In this document: in pieces, positions 7,434 through 17,700 of the stretch
Layout: each line of letters opens with the position of its first letter
Position numbering within the stretch: position 1 is the stretch's first letter
Source: SVTX01 sp045660325
GTDB taxonomy: Bacteria; Bacillota; Clostridia; Oscillospirales; CAG-272
Assembly (NCBI GenBank): GCA_045660325.1
Contig: JAZRDO010000038.1
Span: forward strand, 1-55,854
Reading direction: 5' to 3'
Length of the DNA: 55,854 bases
Notes under the pieces: generated by a model
Database searches by the model: none
The model's input: only the letters and a program-made list of their open reading frames with translations
Told to the model about the DNA's origin: nothing
Program-made: the position numbers and the translations under genes

Positions 7434-8087
7434 TCACTCCACCCCGCGCATACCCATAAGTACGACAAGGTCGCCGAAGCTTTTATTATACTGCGCCTGA
7501 GTAATTGCTCCATTGCCGAGGAAGATATCAAGCAGGCTTTTTTGCTGACGGAAGAGCCCGACCTTCTGCCAACGCTCGCGCGTCATAAGGTTACTGTGTC
7601 CTGTACGAATCTCGCCGAGAAGTCTGACCTCAATGCCATCGGTAGAGCGCTGATAGACAAAGCCGAGCTTTTCCTGAACGCGACGGCTTTTTTCGTTATC
7701 GTCGTAATAACCGCACCAAATACGATTCATGCCAAGATCCTCAAAAGCGTAGCGAAGCATCTCGCGCGAGGCCTCGGGAATAATTCCCTGCCCCCAGAAC
7801 GGCTTGCCGATCCAAAATCCGAGCTCGTACTCATCATCCTGCTCGGCAAGGTCGTTGCGATGAAATCCGATACTACCAACAGGCTTGCCGTTTTCTTTCA
7901 AGCAAACGGCATAGGTTTCGGGAGCGGAAAGCACCTCTCGAATGATCTCTCTGCTATTCTCAACACTTGTATGAACCGGCCACCCCGCGGGCGGTCCTAC
8001 GTCGGGATCGCACGCGTATTTATATAGTTCTTTAGCATCATCCTCGCACCACGGGCGCAGGATGAGACGGGTTGTTTGTAAAATCAT
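7434..8087 (-). CDS. RimJ/RimL-type GNAT N-acetyltransferase with C-terminal extension
   Basis: A 217-residue acetyl-CoA-dependent acetyltransferase. Residues 1-165 match the RimJ/RimL subgroup: TTRLILRPWCEDDAKELY at the start, ELGFWIGKPFWGQGIIPEA (acetyl-CoA pyrophosphate loop, here WGQGI), and NEKSRRVQEKLGFVYQ, the family's Asn-Ser/Lys-aromatic motif. The subgroup modifies N-termini of ribosomal proteins, amino sugars or antibiotics; the substrate here cannot be told. The last ~45 residues (after REWQKVG-like WQKVG) form an extra helical tail rich in hydrophobic residues that is not part of the normal domain. It lies 15 bases after a second, unrelated GNAT in the same operon. Confidence 0.85.
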   Translation of the reverse strand: MILQTTRLILRPWCEDDAKELYKYACDPDVGPPAGWPVHTSVENSREIIREVLSAPETYAVCLKENGKPVGSIGFHRNDLAEQDDEYELGFWIGKPFWGQGIIPEASREMLRYAFEDLGMNRIWCGYYDDNEKSRRVQEKLGFVYQRSTDGIEVRLLGEIRTGHSNLMTRERWQKVGLFRQQKSLLDIFLGNGAITQAQYNKSFGDLVVLMGMRGVE

Positions 8088-8102
8088 ATTTTTGATCTTC
8101 TT

Positions 8103-8552
8103 TCATCTATGCATATACATTCTCGACAAGCTTAGTTCGCCATCGCCCTGTGCCATACACAAAAATTCCCATCCGTATCTTTCGTAAAATCCCACGTGGT
8201 CAGTGAGCAGATATACAGGCGAAGCGCCTTTTTCTCTCAAATCTTCAACCGCCATATTGAGCAGCCGACCTGCAATCCCCTGTCCGCGATATTCTTCTTC
8301 CGTATAAACCGCACAAATATTTGGAGTGAGGTCTTTTCTGTCGTGAAAATCGTTTTCAATAACACCAAGACCAGCAATGATCTGTTTATCATCCAAACAA
8401 AGATACCATCCGTACTCACTCCTACCGCACAAATAGGCATCCATACATTCTATGTAGGATTTCATTGGAATCCCCCACTTGCTGCAAAACCATTGCGCGG
8501 CGGTATGCATCAGGTACGGCTTTTCGCGCAGGGTAATATATTGATAAGCCAT
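8103..8552 (-). CDS. GNAT family N-acetyltransferase
   Basis: A 149-residue GNAT. I start it at the ATG at 8552, which has a GGGGAG site; the longer frame to 8651 would run into the preceding P-loop gene. The core shows the acetyl-CoA loop as EEEYRGQGIAGRLLNMAVEDL and the later VGFYERYGWEF strand typical of single-domain GNATs. Between them are the usual strands around GLGVIENDF. Tandem GNATs in one operon with a P-loop protein and a PNPOx protein look like a small stress or antibiotic-modification set, but no substrate can be inferred. Confidence 0.88.
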   Translation of the reverse strand: MAYQYITLREKPYLMHTAAQWFCSKWGIPMKSYIECMDAYLCGRSEYGWYLCLDDKQIIAGLGVIENDFHDRKDLTPNICAVYTEEEYRGQGIAGRLLNMAVEDLREKGASPVYLLTDHVGFYERYGWEFLCMAQGDGELSLSRMYMHR

Positions 8553-8586
8553 TTTGTATTGCTCCCCTATGTCTACAGTTAAATTC

Positions 8587-9087
8587 TTATTTATTCCTCT
8601 CAAGCGATCGAATAAAGCCATCTGCTTCTTCACGGCTCTTAAAAACAACAACAGTTTTGCCGTCTTTGTATTTGTCGATCAGCGCATATATCGTGGGCAG
8701 ATTTTTACTTGGAAATTCCTCGATCTCTTTTTTAAGCTTTGGATCAAGCTTAGTATCAATCCACGGCATATCGTAGCGTTCCTTACCAAGACGGGAGATC
8801 GCACCGTCGAGACATACCGCGACGGGCAAATCAAAAAGGAAGACCGTATCGCACGCCGAAATCCGACTTTCTATAGTTCGGCTATAATTTCCGTCTATAA
8901 TCCAAGAATCAAGCGCGAGTATCTCGCAAAGGCGCGCATCGTATTCCTCTCTTGAAATATGCGTTCTGTCAGGCTTGTGCCAAATGGCATCAAGGTGAAA
9001 CAGCGGTATCGCCGTTTTTTCTTTCAGTTTCTCCGCAAAGGTGGTTTTTCCCGCACCGGGACAGCCGATTACAATTATTTTTTTCAT
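8587..9087 (-). CDS. P-loop small-molecule kinase-like ATPase (topology-modulation/FlaR-like)
   Basis: A 166-residue AAA/kinase-like protein. It opens with the Walker A sequence GCPGAGKTTFAEKL (residues 8-21), followed by IPLFHLDAIWHKP, the substrate-facing segment typical of the adenylate-kinase-like group often named DNA topology modulation protein (FlaR-like). The SWIIDGNYSRTIESR segment and DTVFLFDLPVAVCL (Walker B-type strand) complete the pattern. The family name rests on weak experimental support; a nucleotide- or small-molecule-phosphorylating role is more likely. Its ATG overlaps the stop of the preceding gene in a TAATG, implying translational coupling. Confidence 0.85.
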   Translation of the reverse strand: MKKIIVIGCPGAGKTTFAEKLKEKTAIPLFHLDAIWHKPDRTHISREEYDARLCEILALDSWIIDGNYSRTIESRISACDTVFLFDLPVAVCLDGAISRLGKERYDMPWIDTKLDPKLKKEIEEFPSKNLPTIYALIDKYKDGKTVVVFKSREEADGFIRSLERNK

Positions 9088-9728
9088 TACTTATACTTTC
9101 CTATAAGCCTCATAGCCTGAATGTCCGAGAGCCCATATTTTTTCGAGGCTTCAAGCAAAAGACAAATAAGAGCCATCTCGTCCTTATCGGAATTTTCGCG
9201 CACCATATTTGCGAGCGTGCCGTTGTCCGAATGATAATCAAAGTATAGCTCTATCGCGTTCAAATCAAGGACTCCAACCTCACTCGGAAGCTCTCTTTTA
9301 ATGAAAACCGTCTCATAGATCGCGCGATATCCATAAAGCTCAACGCTAATATTTTCTTCAAGCACGTCATAGGTTTCATCGTCGATGTAATTAAGAATGA
9401 TCTTACCCAAATATCCGATCTCCTCCAAGAATGAAAGCAGCGTAAGCAGATTCATCTGGCAAAAGGTATCCTTGCCAAACCACAGGCCAAGCTCGGTATA
9501 TTCGGTTCCATTCAACGCGTCGTATGCAGCCATATTTGCTCTGTAAGCCTCGATACTTACACCAAGCTCCGATGCCCTCACTTTCACAAAATCGTCGGAA
9601 TAAACGCCCGTAACCGTCTCTCCGTCCATCATAGCCTCGCGGAACGGTACCGCCTCGCCGCCGAACGTTTTCAAAAAATGCACGTTGAACGCGTCGCCGT
9701 TGGTTATATTTAAAACTTTTGTATTCAT
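9087..9728 (-). CDS. DUF1835-like protein
   Basis: A 213-residue cytosolic protein. The opening KVLNITNGDAFNVHFLKTFGGEAVPFREAMMDG follows the pattern of DUF1835 (a nucleotide-binding-like strand, then a loop and the Asp/Gly region). The middle shows ELGLWFGKDTFCQMNLLTLLSFLEE, which also occurs in that family (WFG, D/C, helix). No biochemical function is established for DUF1835 proteins that I know of. It is 14 bases after the acyltransferase gene and overlaps the following P-loop gene by one base. It has a GGAG ribosome site. Confidence 0.7.
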   Translation of the reverse strand: MNTKVLNITNGDAFNVHFLKTFGGEAVPFREAMMDGETVTGVYSDDFVKVRASELGVSIEAYRANMAAYDALNGTEYTELGLWFGKDTFCQMNLLTLLSFLEEIGYLGKIILNYIDDETYDVLEENISVELYGYRAIYETVFIKRELPSEVGVLDLNAIELYFDYHSDNGTLANMVRENSDKDEMALICLLLEASKKYGLSDIQAMRLIGKYK

Positions 9729-9742
9729 TTGGTTCTCCGTGA

Positions 9743-10675
9743 TTATGCTTTGATTCTTCTCTTTCTTCGATTAACAAGCCTGTTGATACCGAACAAGGCA
9801 AGCGCGCAAATGCAAAGCAGGATAAACTGCGGCATCGGATCACGGCTTATAAAATAATAATGAAGCAAGATCGGACATTGCGCAAGGTAGATGAAAATAC
9901 TGAACTCACCGAGCAAATTCAAGAATTTACTGTGAACAGGAATCGCGGTTGCAAAATATAACAGGATCGGACATACGACAAGGCAAAACAGATGTAGCTT
10001 CCATATCGTAAATTCGGGCAAATACGCGAGATATGTGGCAACGATAACGGATATCGCAAATCCGATAATATTTACAGTAAGGCCTCGTCTTCTCGCAACC
10101 TTTTCATCCTTTGCACCTATCTTAATCTTTGGTATCTGCGATATCAAAATACCTACGGCGAGCATTGCAGGGCCACGGAACGGAATATCAAGCGCGCTTA
10201 TCTCAAGACGGAAGAGCGACATAAAGATACAAATGATCACACCGCAAAGAATATTGAAGACGAGCCGCTTTTTGATCACTTTATAAAGCAAATAGAACAA
10301 GGTCAGGTACAAAAATTGCGCTACAAAAAACCAAAGGAAGCTAAGCGGCCAATTGAAGCCGCCAAAATCAAGCTCAACGGTAATATTACACAAAAGGATA
10401 GACGTAGCCGCAATTATAAGCGGCACAATAAATCTCTTGTTTCTATCCCAGCCGATAAAACGGATTCCTTGCAAAATGGGCTTTTCCCTGTACTTTTCAA
10501 TGGAAGCAAGGAAGAAATATCCCGAGATCATAAAGAAGAGATCAACCGAAATATTTACGCCGTTGAACTTATCCGAAATTATGGGTGAAAAACCGTGGTA
10601 ATACGCGACCCATACCGAACAAATAAAACGGAAAAGCTCAATAATGCCGTTCTTGCCCTTTTTCGCTTCAGCCAT
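9743..10675 (-). CDS. Membrane acyltransferase 3 family protein (OafA-like)
   Basis: A 310-residue integral membrane O-acyltransferase. I choose the ATG at 10675 (GGGAGGGG site) over the upstream in-frame ATG. About ten hydrophobic segments are visible. The start GIIELFRFICSVWVAYYHGF is the family's first helix with the catalytic-type His in YYHG, and GVNISVDLFFMISGYFF is the second signature (D-FF-SGYF). The family transfers acetyl or succinyl groups to sugars of envelope polymers or to lipid-linked intermediates. It is the first gene of a six-gene operon. A second acyltransferase of the same family lies at 22.3-23.3 kb; their substrates are probably cell-surface glycans, which fits a locus rich in surface proteins. 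Confidence 0.9.
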   Translation of the reverse strand: MAEAKKGKNGIIELFRFICSVWVAYYHGFSPIISDKFNGVNISVDLFFMISGYFFLASIEKYREKPILQGIRFIGWDRNKRFIVPLIIAATSILLCNITVELDFGGFNWPLSFLWFFVAQFLYLTLFYLLYKVIKKRLVFNILCGVIICIFMSLFRLEISALDIPFRGPAMLAVGILISQIPKIKIGAKDEKVARRRGLTVNIIGFAISVIVATYLAYLPEFTIWKLHLFCLVVCPILLYFATAIPVHSKFLNLLGEFSIFIYLAQCPILLHYYFISRDPMPQFILLCICALALFGINRLVNRRKRRIKA

Positions 10676-10707
10676 TGCTTCCCCTCCCTTCAAAATTTTA
10701 CAATATA

Positions 10708-10736
10708 ATTTTACCACTTTTTGTCGAAAATTGCAA
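10708..10736 (-). promoter_or_regulatory. Promoter of the acyltransferase operon
   Basis: On the minus strand: TTGCAA, 17 bases, TAAAAT, some 32 bases before the ATG at 10675. Confidence 0.75.
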
Positions 10737-10755
10737 GTGGTAATTTTTCAAAAGG

Positions 10756-10781
10756 AAAGCGGGAGCCGAAGCTCCCGCTTT
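10756..10781 (-). terminator. Terminator of the 1236-aa surface protein gene
   Basis: AAAGCGGGAGC and GCTCCCGCTTT form a perfect 11-bp stem with a CGAA (minus: TTCG) loop. On the minus strand the A/T end continues as TCCTTTTG. Confidence 0.85.
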
Positions 10782-10811
10782 ATTTATTCAATCAGATTTA
10801 ATTGTTTAAAA

Positions 10812-13800
10812 TTAACCGATGTGAGTGGGATCGTTAACAAATGCAATGTACTCGATATCAATATAGTGTCCAGAAGATATACCCTTTGTAAAGAAGTCAA
10901 GCATAATATAATCGATATTACCATTATAGTAGTAATTCTTCGTTATACATATTTCACCGGTTTGATTATCGGAAATCCACATATCGCCAATTCCCACAAG
11001 GGCATTGTTGCGCACAGGATACACTTGAACACCATTGTAATAAACGTTCTTTCGGTACTTGATTACCATATAGCCGAATTTGAAATTAGTTGATCCGTCA
11101 AGCATGGTGAGTCGAAGCTGACCTTCATTATTAGGCGTATTACAATAGAGTCTTACGTAACCATCAACCATAGACTTTGTAGCACTACCGCCCAATCCAT
11201 TATTGAGAATACCCTTTGAATTAATGGTAGATGCTGACCAGAACTTATTAACACCGGGATCTACAATCTGAATTTCTTCCTGAGCAACCCAATTGCCATT
11301 AGAATTGTCAACGATAATAATAAGATAATTACTAACAACCCAATTTGTCATATTGAATTCAACCGTACCACCATTAGTTACACTGGAAGAAAGGAACGGA
11401 GAACCATTATACAACAAATATGCGGTATATTCACTGGCGTCCTTAGAACCGCCAAGGAATGTGAATGTTACGGCTTCTCTATCAATTCCCTTAGCAATCA
11501 TTCTATCAGAAATGTTGGCAATCATTGTCTGAGTCTTATTACATCTTGAACACATGCCCTTTGTCCATGTGTGTGAAGTAGTACCCTGAGAATGTGAGCA
11601 GTTATAACACTTCTGGTAGCAGTAAGATTCATTATCACTTGCCCAGTACAATGAATGTCCCGTAGCAGGAACTTCATTGGCTGTATATGTTTTACCACAT
11701 CCACATGTATATGTAGTGTAACCAACATCTGTACATGTAGGAGGTGTTACTGTCGGAATGTAATTGTGTTCGAGAATTTCCCCATAGTACTTACCACAGT
11801 AATCACACGTTGCCTGTGTTGTACAAGTAGCCTTACCGCCTGTATGGTTACACTTAACCTGATACCATGTATCATAAGTTACGCCGTCAATGGTAACCGA
11901 CTTTGTAGTTTCAACAAGCTCAGTATTTTCAGCAAGGAAAATGGAGTCGTGGTCTGCCTGCCAGTTTTTAACGTTATTTACGTAACCGTCCTGTCTGTAA
12001 TAGCTATTAATGAGCATTGCTCCGTCGTGAATTGTGATACAAGGTGTTGTTGCACTATTCATAACGTTGCAGAAGCCGTTATTATTGTTAGGATGAACTA
12101 CGCCGTTCTTGTCGGTATAGTCATCATTTTCGTAAAGGAAGTAACCGCCGTAAATATCGATCAAGCCACCCTCACCTGCATAGAACATTGCGAAGCGACC
12201 GGGTGTGCGCTCATCACCTGCGTAGCCGTGGCTCATAAAGATACCGCCGTAAACGTCTACGTAAGAGAGACCGTATTCAGCATCGTAAGGAGCCCATACG
12301 ATGTAAGCGGGATCACAAAGCTTGATCTTACCGCCGCCTACGGAGTCGTTAATGTTAAGATTGGAGTTAGGCATAATGAAGAACACCGCGCCAACTGTGT
12401 CGGCATCCTTATCACCCGAAACGATAATACTATTGCCGTTGAGGTCAATAGCAACGTTTTTGCCGTTGATATTTACACCGTTATAATATTCGTAAGAGCC
12501 TGTAAGCTTGCAGAAATGCTTATCATCACAGTTATTAACTGCTGCATTGGGATCAAGATTTACGTAAAGGTCAGCCATAAGCTTGATGTTTACGTTATCC
12601 ATAGAAGCATATTCGCGGAGCTGCTCAATTGTTGTTACCTCATACTCAGTATAAGAAACCGCATAAGGGCTGAAGCTTGTGGTCTCAAACGTTACAGAGC
12701 CCGCAACTTCATTATAGGAATAATTTTCGATCAACTCACCGTTGTGGTATACGTTAGCAGCTGCGAGCGCATTGGGAACTGTCAATACTACAGTGATGGG
12801 CGCTCTGTCTGCGGGGTTCGATTTGAGGTTTGTTACGTCAATATCGTAAGCGTAGGACCTAACGTTTTCCTCCAAGGTGATCGTATCAGCAGGATCAATG
12901 CTAACAAACGTAACAGTTACCGGCTTTGTAAGATCAGCGATCGCGTCCTTAGGTATAGAAAGCGATGCTATTGCCTGACCCTTGAAGGATAAATTAAAAT
13001 TTGCGCCGTCCTCACCAGCTACTATTGACTGGGATGCGAAAACGGAATTTTTATCAAGTGTAATATCGTCGATAATAACCTTCCAATCAATATCGTGTGT
13101 AAATTCTCCACTATAATCTACGAATACAGAGCTTACGGGTGCGCCGCCAACAACGCTACAACCCTTAAGTGTCATAGTAACCTCAGTATTACCTGTTTTG
13201 GGATTAATGTAAAGCTTTGTTGTGGGAGAGAAAGTGCAGTTTGTAAGTGTCATATCGCCGTAAGCACCGATATTTGTACCGTTGAAGCTACAATTGTTAA
13301 TTTCAACGTTCATTGTTCTACCAAAAGAGAGATATCCGCTATTTACGGTACAACCATTAATAATTACCGTGCCGTTTTCATTTCCCTGGAAATGAAGTGC
13401 GCCTGTATCAGTAACTCCGTCCTTATAGATGTCATTAAGGTTAAATACGCAATTCTCAATTGTGAGTGTTGCGCCTGCACTAACCTTTGCCTGACGGATA
13501 GCATTGTTCTGTTCTGCATTAAACGTGCAATTCTTAATTATGGAATTGCCCTTGAACTGAATCTTAAGACTAAAATCAAATTCAACGTTCTCAACAGTAA
13601 CGTTTGTCCAGTTTGTATAGTCTGCCGAAGTAATCTTCGCGCCGTCCATACCAATGATCTGCATTCCGCTATATGTAACAGTCTTGTTTACAAGCTGTCC
13701 CTTGCTGTTTTCCACCTTAACCTTTGAAGGCAAGGTGTATTCGCCGGGAGCAAGAATGATAAGAGACTTCTTTGCATAGAGAGCCGCATCGAGAGCCGCC

Positions 13801-14522
13801 TGATCCTCGAGAATGTAGTCCTTTGCTACCACGTCATATTCTGCGCCGAAGCTGTCTTCTTCGTAGCCGAGCTGAGTAGCGATGAGGTTGAGGTTGATCT
13901 CGCCAACGCTGAGATCCTGGTATTCGTTGCCTGCAGTTTCCTGCATGTGAAGAGCGATAGTGATCGTCTCCTCACCAACCTTAGTTGTATCGGGCATACC
14001 TGCCGCGAGGATCTCGCCCTCGGGAAGAAGCTCGCCTGTAAGGATAGTTGCCGCATTTCCCATTACCTCGGAAAGAGTGCCCTTGTAGGTCCAATCCGCG
14101 CTGCTCTTGATCGCGTCAAAGCTTGCCGCAGTTCTCTCGCCGTTCACAAAATATACGTCAATTACGTCAGCCAAGCTTTCGCCGTTAGGGCCAAGCTTTG
14201 CAGTCGCGGTAAGAACGTCCATAGTAAGACGGTATGTCAAAGCAAGGCTACCGAGGTTCTGAACCTTGAGTGTCTCCACTCTTGTATAGCCGGGCTCCCA
14301 CTTATCGTAGTCGAAGATCTTGTGATCGGGATTCTGCTTTATGGATACCCAACCATCGCCAACCTTGTGAGAAAGGTCAACCTTTAAGCTACCTGTCTGA
14401 ATGATATTACCGTCGCTTGTTACAGAATCGGTAAACCAAGCAAACGTTGTGCCAACAAGCATCGTAAAGCATAAAAACAATGCTATAGCACTCAACATCA
14501 GTTTGTTCTTCTGAGTTTTCAT
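10812..14522 (-). CDS. SipW-class surface protein with beta-helix and Cys-rich region
   Basis: A 1236-residue exported protein with an AAGGAG site. Residues 1-31 are a SipW-class signal (VGTTFAWFTDSVTS). About 32-215 is the head module, closest to that of the 2233-aa neighbour (KIFDYDKWEPGYT, AGNEYQDLSVG). About 220-430 looks like a right-handed beta-helix: repeated short strands with Asn ladders (IIKNCTFN, LTIENCVFN, VEINNCSFN, MTLTNCTF). A shared module ends near 615 in TTSFSPYAVSY. A second beta-helix with Gly/Tyr-rich turns fills about 640-890. Residues 891-999 are a Cys-rich block with twelve cysteines in CxxC-type pairs (CDYCG, CGCG, CYNC, CSRC). The last ~235 residues are beta-rich and unassigned. 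No cell-wall anchor motif is seen. Probably a surface or matrix protein; ligand unknown. Confidence 0.85.
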   Translation of the reverse strand: MKTQKNKLMLSAIALFLCFTMLVGTTFAWFTDSVTSDGNIIQTGSLKVDLSHKVGDGWVSIKQNPDHKIFDYDKWEPGYTRVETLKVQNLGSLALTYRLTMDVLTATAKLGPNGESLADVIDVYFVNGERTAASFDAIKSSADWTYKGTLSEVMGNAATILTGELLPEGEILAAGMPDTTKVGEETITIALHMQETAGNEYQDLSVGEINLNLIATQLGYEEDSFGAEYDVVAKDYILEDQAALDAALYAKKSLIILAPGEYTLPSKVKVENSKGQLVNKTVTYSGMQIIGMDGAKITSADYTNWTNVTVENVEFDFSLKIQFKGNSIIKNCTFNAEQNNAIRQAKVSAGATLTIENCVFNLNDIYKDGVTDTGALHFQGNENGTVIINGCTVNSGYLSFGRTMNVEINNCSFNGTNIGAYGDMTLTNCTFSPTTKLYINPKTGNTEVTMTLKGCSVVGGAPVSSVFVDYSGEFTHDIDWKVIIDDITLDKNSVFASQSIVAGEDGANFNLSFKGQAIASLSIPKDAIADLTKPVTVTFVSIDPADTITLEENVRSYAYDIDVTNLKSNPADRAPITVVLTVPNALAAANVYHNGELIENYSYNEVAGSVTFETTSFSPYAVSYTEYEVTTIEQLREYASMDNVNIKLMADLYVNLDPNAAVNNCDDKHFCKLTGSYEYYNGVNINGKNVAIDLNGNSIIVSGDKDADTVGAVFFIMPNSNLNINDSVGGGKIKLCDPAYIVWAPYDAEYGLSYVDVYGGIFMSHGYAGDERTPGRFAMFYAGEGGLIDIYGGYFLYENDDYTDKNGVVHPNNNNGFCNVMNSATTPCITIHDGAMLINSYYRQDGYVNNVKNWQADHDSIFLAENTELVETTKSVTIDGVTYDTWYQVKCNHTGGKATCTTQATCDYCGKYYGEILEHNYIPTVTPPTCTDVGYTTYTCGCGKTYTANEVPATGHSLYWASDNESYCYQKCYNCSHSQGTTSHTWTKGMCSRCNKTQTMIANISDRMIAKGIDREAVTFTFLGGSKDASEYTAYLLYNGSPFLSSSVTNGGTVEFNMTNWVVSNYLIIIVDNSNGNWVAQEEIQIVDPGVNKFWSASTINSKGILNNGLGGSATKSMVDGYVRLYCNTPNNEGQLRLTMLDGSTNFKFGYMVIKYRKNVYYNGVQVYPVRNNALVGIGDMWISDNQTGEICITKNYYYNGNIDYIMLDFFTKGISSGHYIDIEYIAFVNDPTHIG
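11526..11852 (-). other. Cys-rich zinc-ribbon-like block in the 1236-aa protein
   Basis: Residues 891-999 carry cysteines at about 891, 900, 906, 909, 930, 940, 942, 968, 972, 975, 991 and 994, with repeated TGH/SH and EH histidines between pairs. Similar repeats occur in Clostridia surface proteins. Metal or disulfide binding cannot be separated from sequence alone. Confidence 0.55.
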
Positions 14523-14741
14523 TTCTGTACTCCTTCAAAGTTTTAAAAAATTTGTTTGCTAAAGGAAAAATTTGTACCGTTTGTGTGTTTACACACTTAT
14601 AGATAATATAATATTACCACAATTTGTATATATAGTAACAAAACAGCCGTTAAACTGTGTTTATTTTACATTCAATATGTATCCGATTTCTCGACGTTTT
14701 TTCTCCATTTTAACAAATTTTTTAACCTTTTAAGCAAAAAA

Positions 14742-14767
14742 ACCGACTCGGAATAATCCGAGTCGGT
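14742..14767 (-). terminator. Terminator of the 2233-aa surface protein gene
   Basis: ACCGACTCGGA and TCCGAGTCGGT form a perfect 11-bp stem with an ATAA (minus: TTAT) loop, followed on the minus strand by TTTTTTTGC, 17 bases after the stop. Confidence 0.9.
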
Positions 14768-14783
14768 AAAATTTTAAATTTTG

Positions 14784-17700
14784 TTAATTGTTAGGGTTTA
14801 CGTACGTTGCGATCAAGTCAATGATCTGCTCATACGTAAGTACACCTCTGCCAACAAGAACCTTGAGGTAAGGACCGTTAAACGCGATGAACTGCTCATA
14901 CGTTACGTACTCAGCAAAATCTTCGTAAGTATACAAGCCGTACTTTTCAATATCCGCCTGCATCTTTTCTTCATCGTACTTCATACCTTCGCCGATCTCA
15001 AAGTAATCGAACCAGCCTTCATACGGCGGGTATGTTATCGAGAACATGCCCTCAACCATAAAGTTGATATGTACGGCAGTTTGAATTGAATAAGAACCTG
15101 TGTATTCCTTATTGATTTCATATCCAACAAGCTTTACTGACGTACGGTTATCGCCGTCAACCTTCACAAAGCTATGTCCGATATAATCTTCAATATTATT
15201 CTTATCAATAAATACGAACTTATTAAGATCAACGTCAAAGAATCCGTGGTCTGTGATTATCTTTACTCTCGTTCCATCATCAAAGTACAAGCTAATAACG
15301 TCATATTCAGCTTCACCGTGATAGAAGATTATTGCCGCAGGAACTACGTCATAATCGCCCGTGTAGAAATTCCAAACAAGAAGCATATCATCCGTAGTGA
15401 TTTGATCCACTCTCTTTTGAGTTCCATCAGCAAGCGTTACAAGTGTATCGGATGTTACACACTGTGGTTCGCTGCTTGCATGAATGGTTGTATTCCCATT
15501 AAGATCGAATGTGTATTCATTGTTAGTAAGAGTAACCGTCATTCCATTTACTGTTGTATTCGGGTTTTTAGTTTGAGTGTAAGATACCTGAATTGTAATT
15601 TTAGTGCCTTCTTGATAAGATACCGTGCCGTTATTATTCACCGTTTGGCCGTTCACCTTAACAGTTGCATTATTAGTCGTAACAGTAATGGTATAGTTCT
15701 TAACTGCCCACTGAGCATAGAGAGTAATATTAGAAGTAGGATCATATGCTGCACCAGCATCACCAATCTTAGTTCCACCACTTGCTGCTGTATACCAACC
15801 AGTGAATTTATAACCCGTACGAGTAGGTGTAGGAAGCGTCAACGGAGGATAACCTACGTAAGTCTGGCTTGACGTGCTACAATTACCGCCATTTGCATTG
15901 TATATAACAGTGTATTCAATCTTCTGCTGCCAATGAGCATAAAGTGTAATCTCACCAGTGGGATCAAAGGTTGAACCGGCATCACCGATCTTGTTGCCGC
16001 CTTCAAGTGCATCATACCAACCTAAGAATACGTAGCCGTCACGAGTTGCATCAGGCAATACCATTGGAACGCCCTTATAAGGAAGCTTTGACGTACTGCT
16101 TCCGCCATTTGCATTGAACGATACGTCAAAAGGAGTACCCCATTGAGCATAGATAGTAACGTTAGCCGAAGGAGTATAGCTATCACCTGCTCCACCAAGT
16201 CGTGTGCCACCTGTGGGTGCTGTATACCAACCACGGAACATGTAATTACCGCTACGAGTCACATACGGAAGTGTAACTGCCGCAGATGCGCTTGTTGCAT
16301 AAGCAAGAGACTGAACACAATCTCCACCGTTAGCATCAAAGTTCACTGTGTACTTAATAGAAGTACTAAAGCTTCCAGAAGGAATTGTGGAGCTCTTACC
16401 CTCGGACATAAATCTTTGAGAGCCAGACTGAATAGTTACACCGTTATTACCCGTAAACTTATAGTAATCAATGTCCCAATAGCCTGCAGATGTAGTTAAT
16501 TTTTTATCGTCTTGTTTAGTTGTACCGTCATTCTTGAAGAAAATAACACCTTCTCTTGTTACAATAGATCCTGTATAAGTTGAACCACCGCTACTATTTG
16601 CTCTTGCGTAAAGCTTAAGCTCAATAACGCCACCATCTGTCAAAGTTACTGTAACAACTGAATAATTGGTGTTATTAACTTTATTAGCTACTGAAATAGA
16701 AGCAACCTTATTGACATCCGTATCGCCATTAAATCTCAAATATTCACCGCGAACGATATCATAATCATAAATCTTAAGACCAGCAAGAATAGGAAGATAC
16801 TGATTTACTGTTGTAGAAATGTAGTAATCTACTAAATTATAGCCCATAATCTGCTTTGAAGTATCAAATTCAAAGCGAGCATCTGCCAAAGACTTATCCT
16901 TCAAGTTAACTATGATCTTAACATCCCAAGAATATTCAACGGACTTTGTGATCACATTGCCTTCTATATCGTAGAACAATGTATCAACTACAGTATACGT
17001 TACAATATAAGTATTTGCTACGGAAAGAAGGAGCTTTCCATTAGTTACGGAAACTGCATTGCCATTGCTATCCTTACAGGAAATTTGAACGTCAAGCTTT
17101 TGACCCGTATACTTATTAATACTTACAAATTTAGAAAGATCTATTTCCTTAGTCATGCCAGAAACAAACAACACATCAATAGTATCGCCGTCTCTGTAAA
17201 GGAACTCGTCAGCACCGTCAATTTTTTCAATCAACTGACCGCCTAATGTTCCGTCATACTTAAACTGAGGCTGATACCATCCATTTACTGTCGTTCTATC
17301 AGCATTTTCGTAATCGCTAAATATCTGATTCGGGGTTGCCTCCTTAGACAATGAGTACACCTGACCAGTCTGTTCAGATTCCGTAATCACCTTATGAGCA
17401 TAAGGTAATCCAGTATTGTTCTTAAACGGAGCTTCTGCATCATTCATATAAATAACACCAAGATTTGCCGATTTCTTATCATTAATAGTATGCTGGAACT
17501 CTGGGGATTCCAACGCTTTATTGATAATTATTCCAACAACCTTATTAGGAACACTCGCCTTATCTTCTTCATTTACCCAGTTATACTGCTTAAACGAACC
17601 GTCAAGAACAATTGTAGGATTAGTAGTGGTTTCAGGTCCAATAATTACACCTGCACCAAGCATATTAATTTCAATTTCATTAATATCTTTTGTGTCTGGG

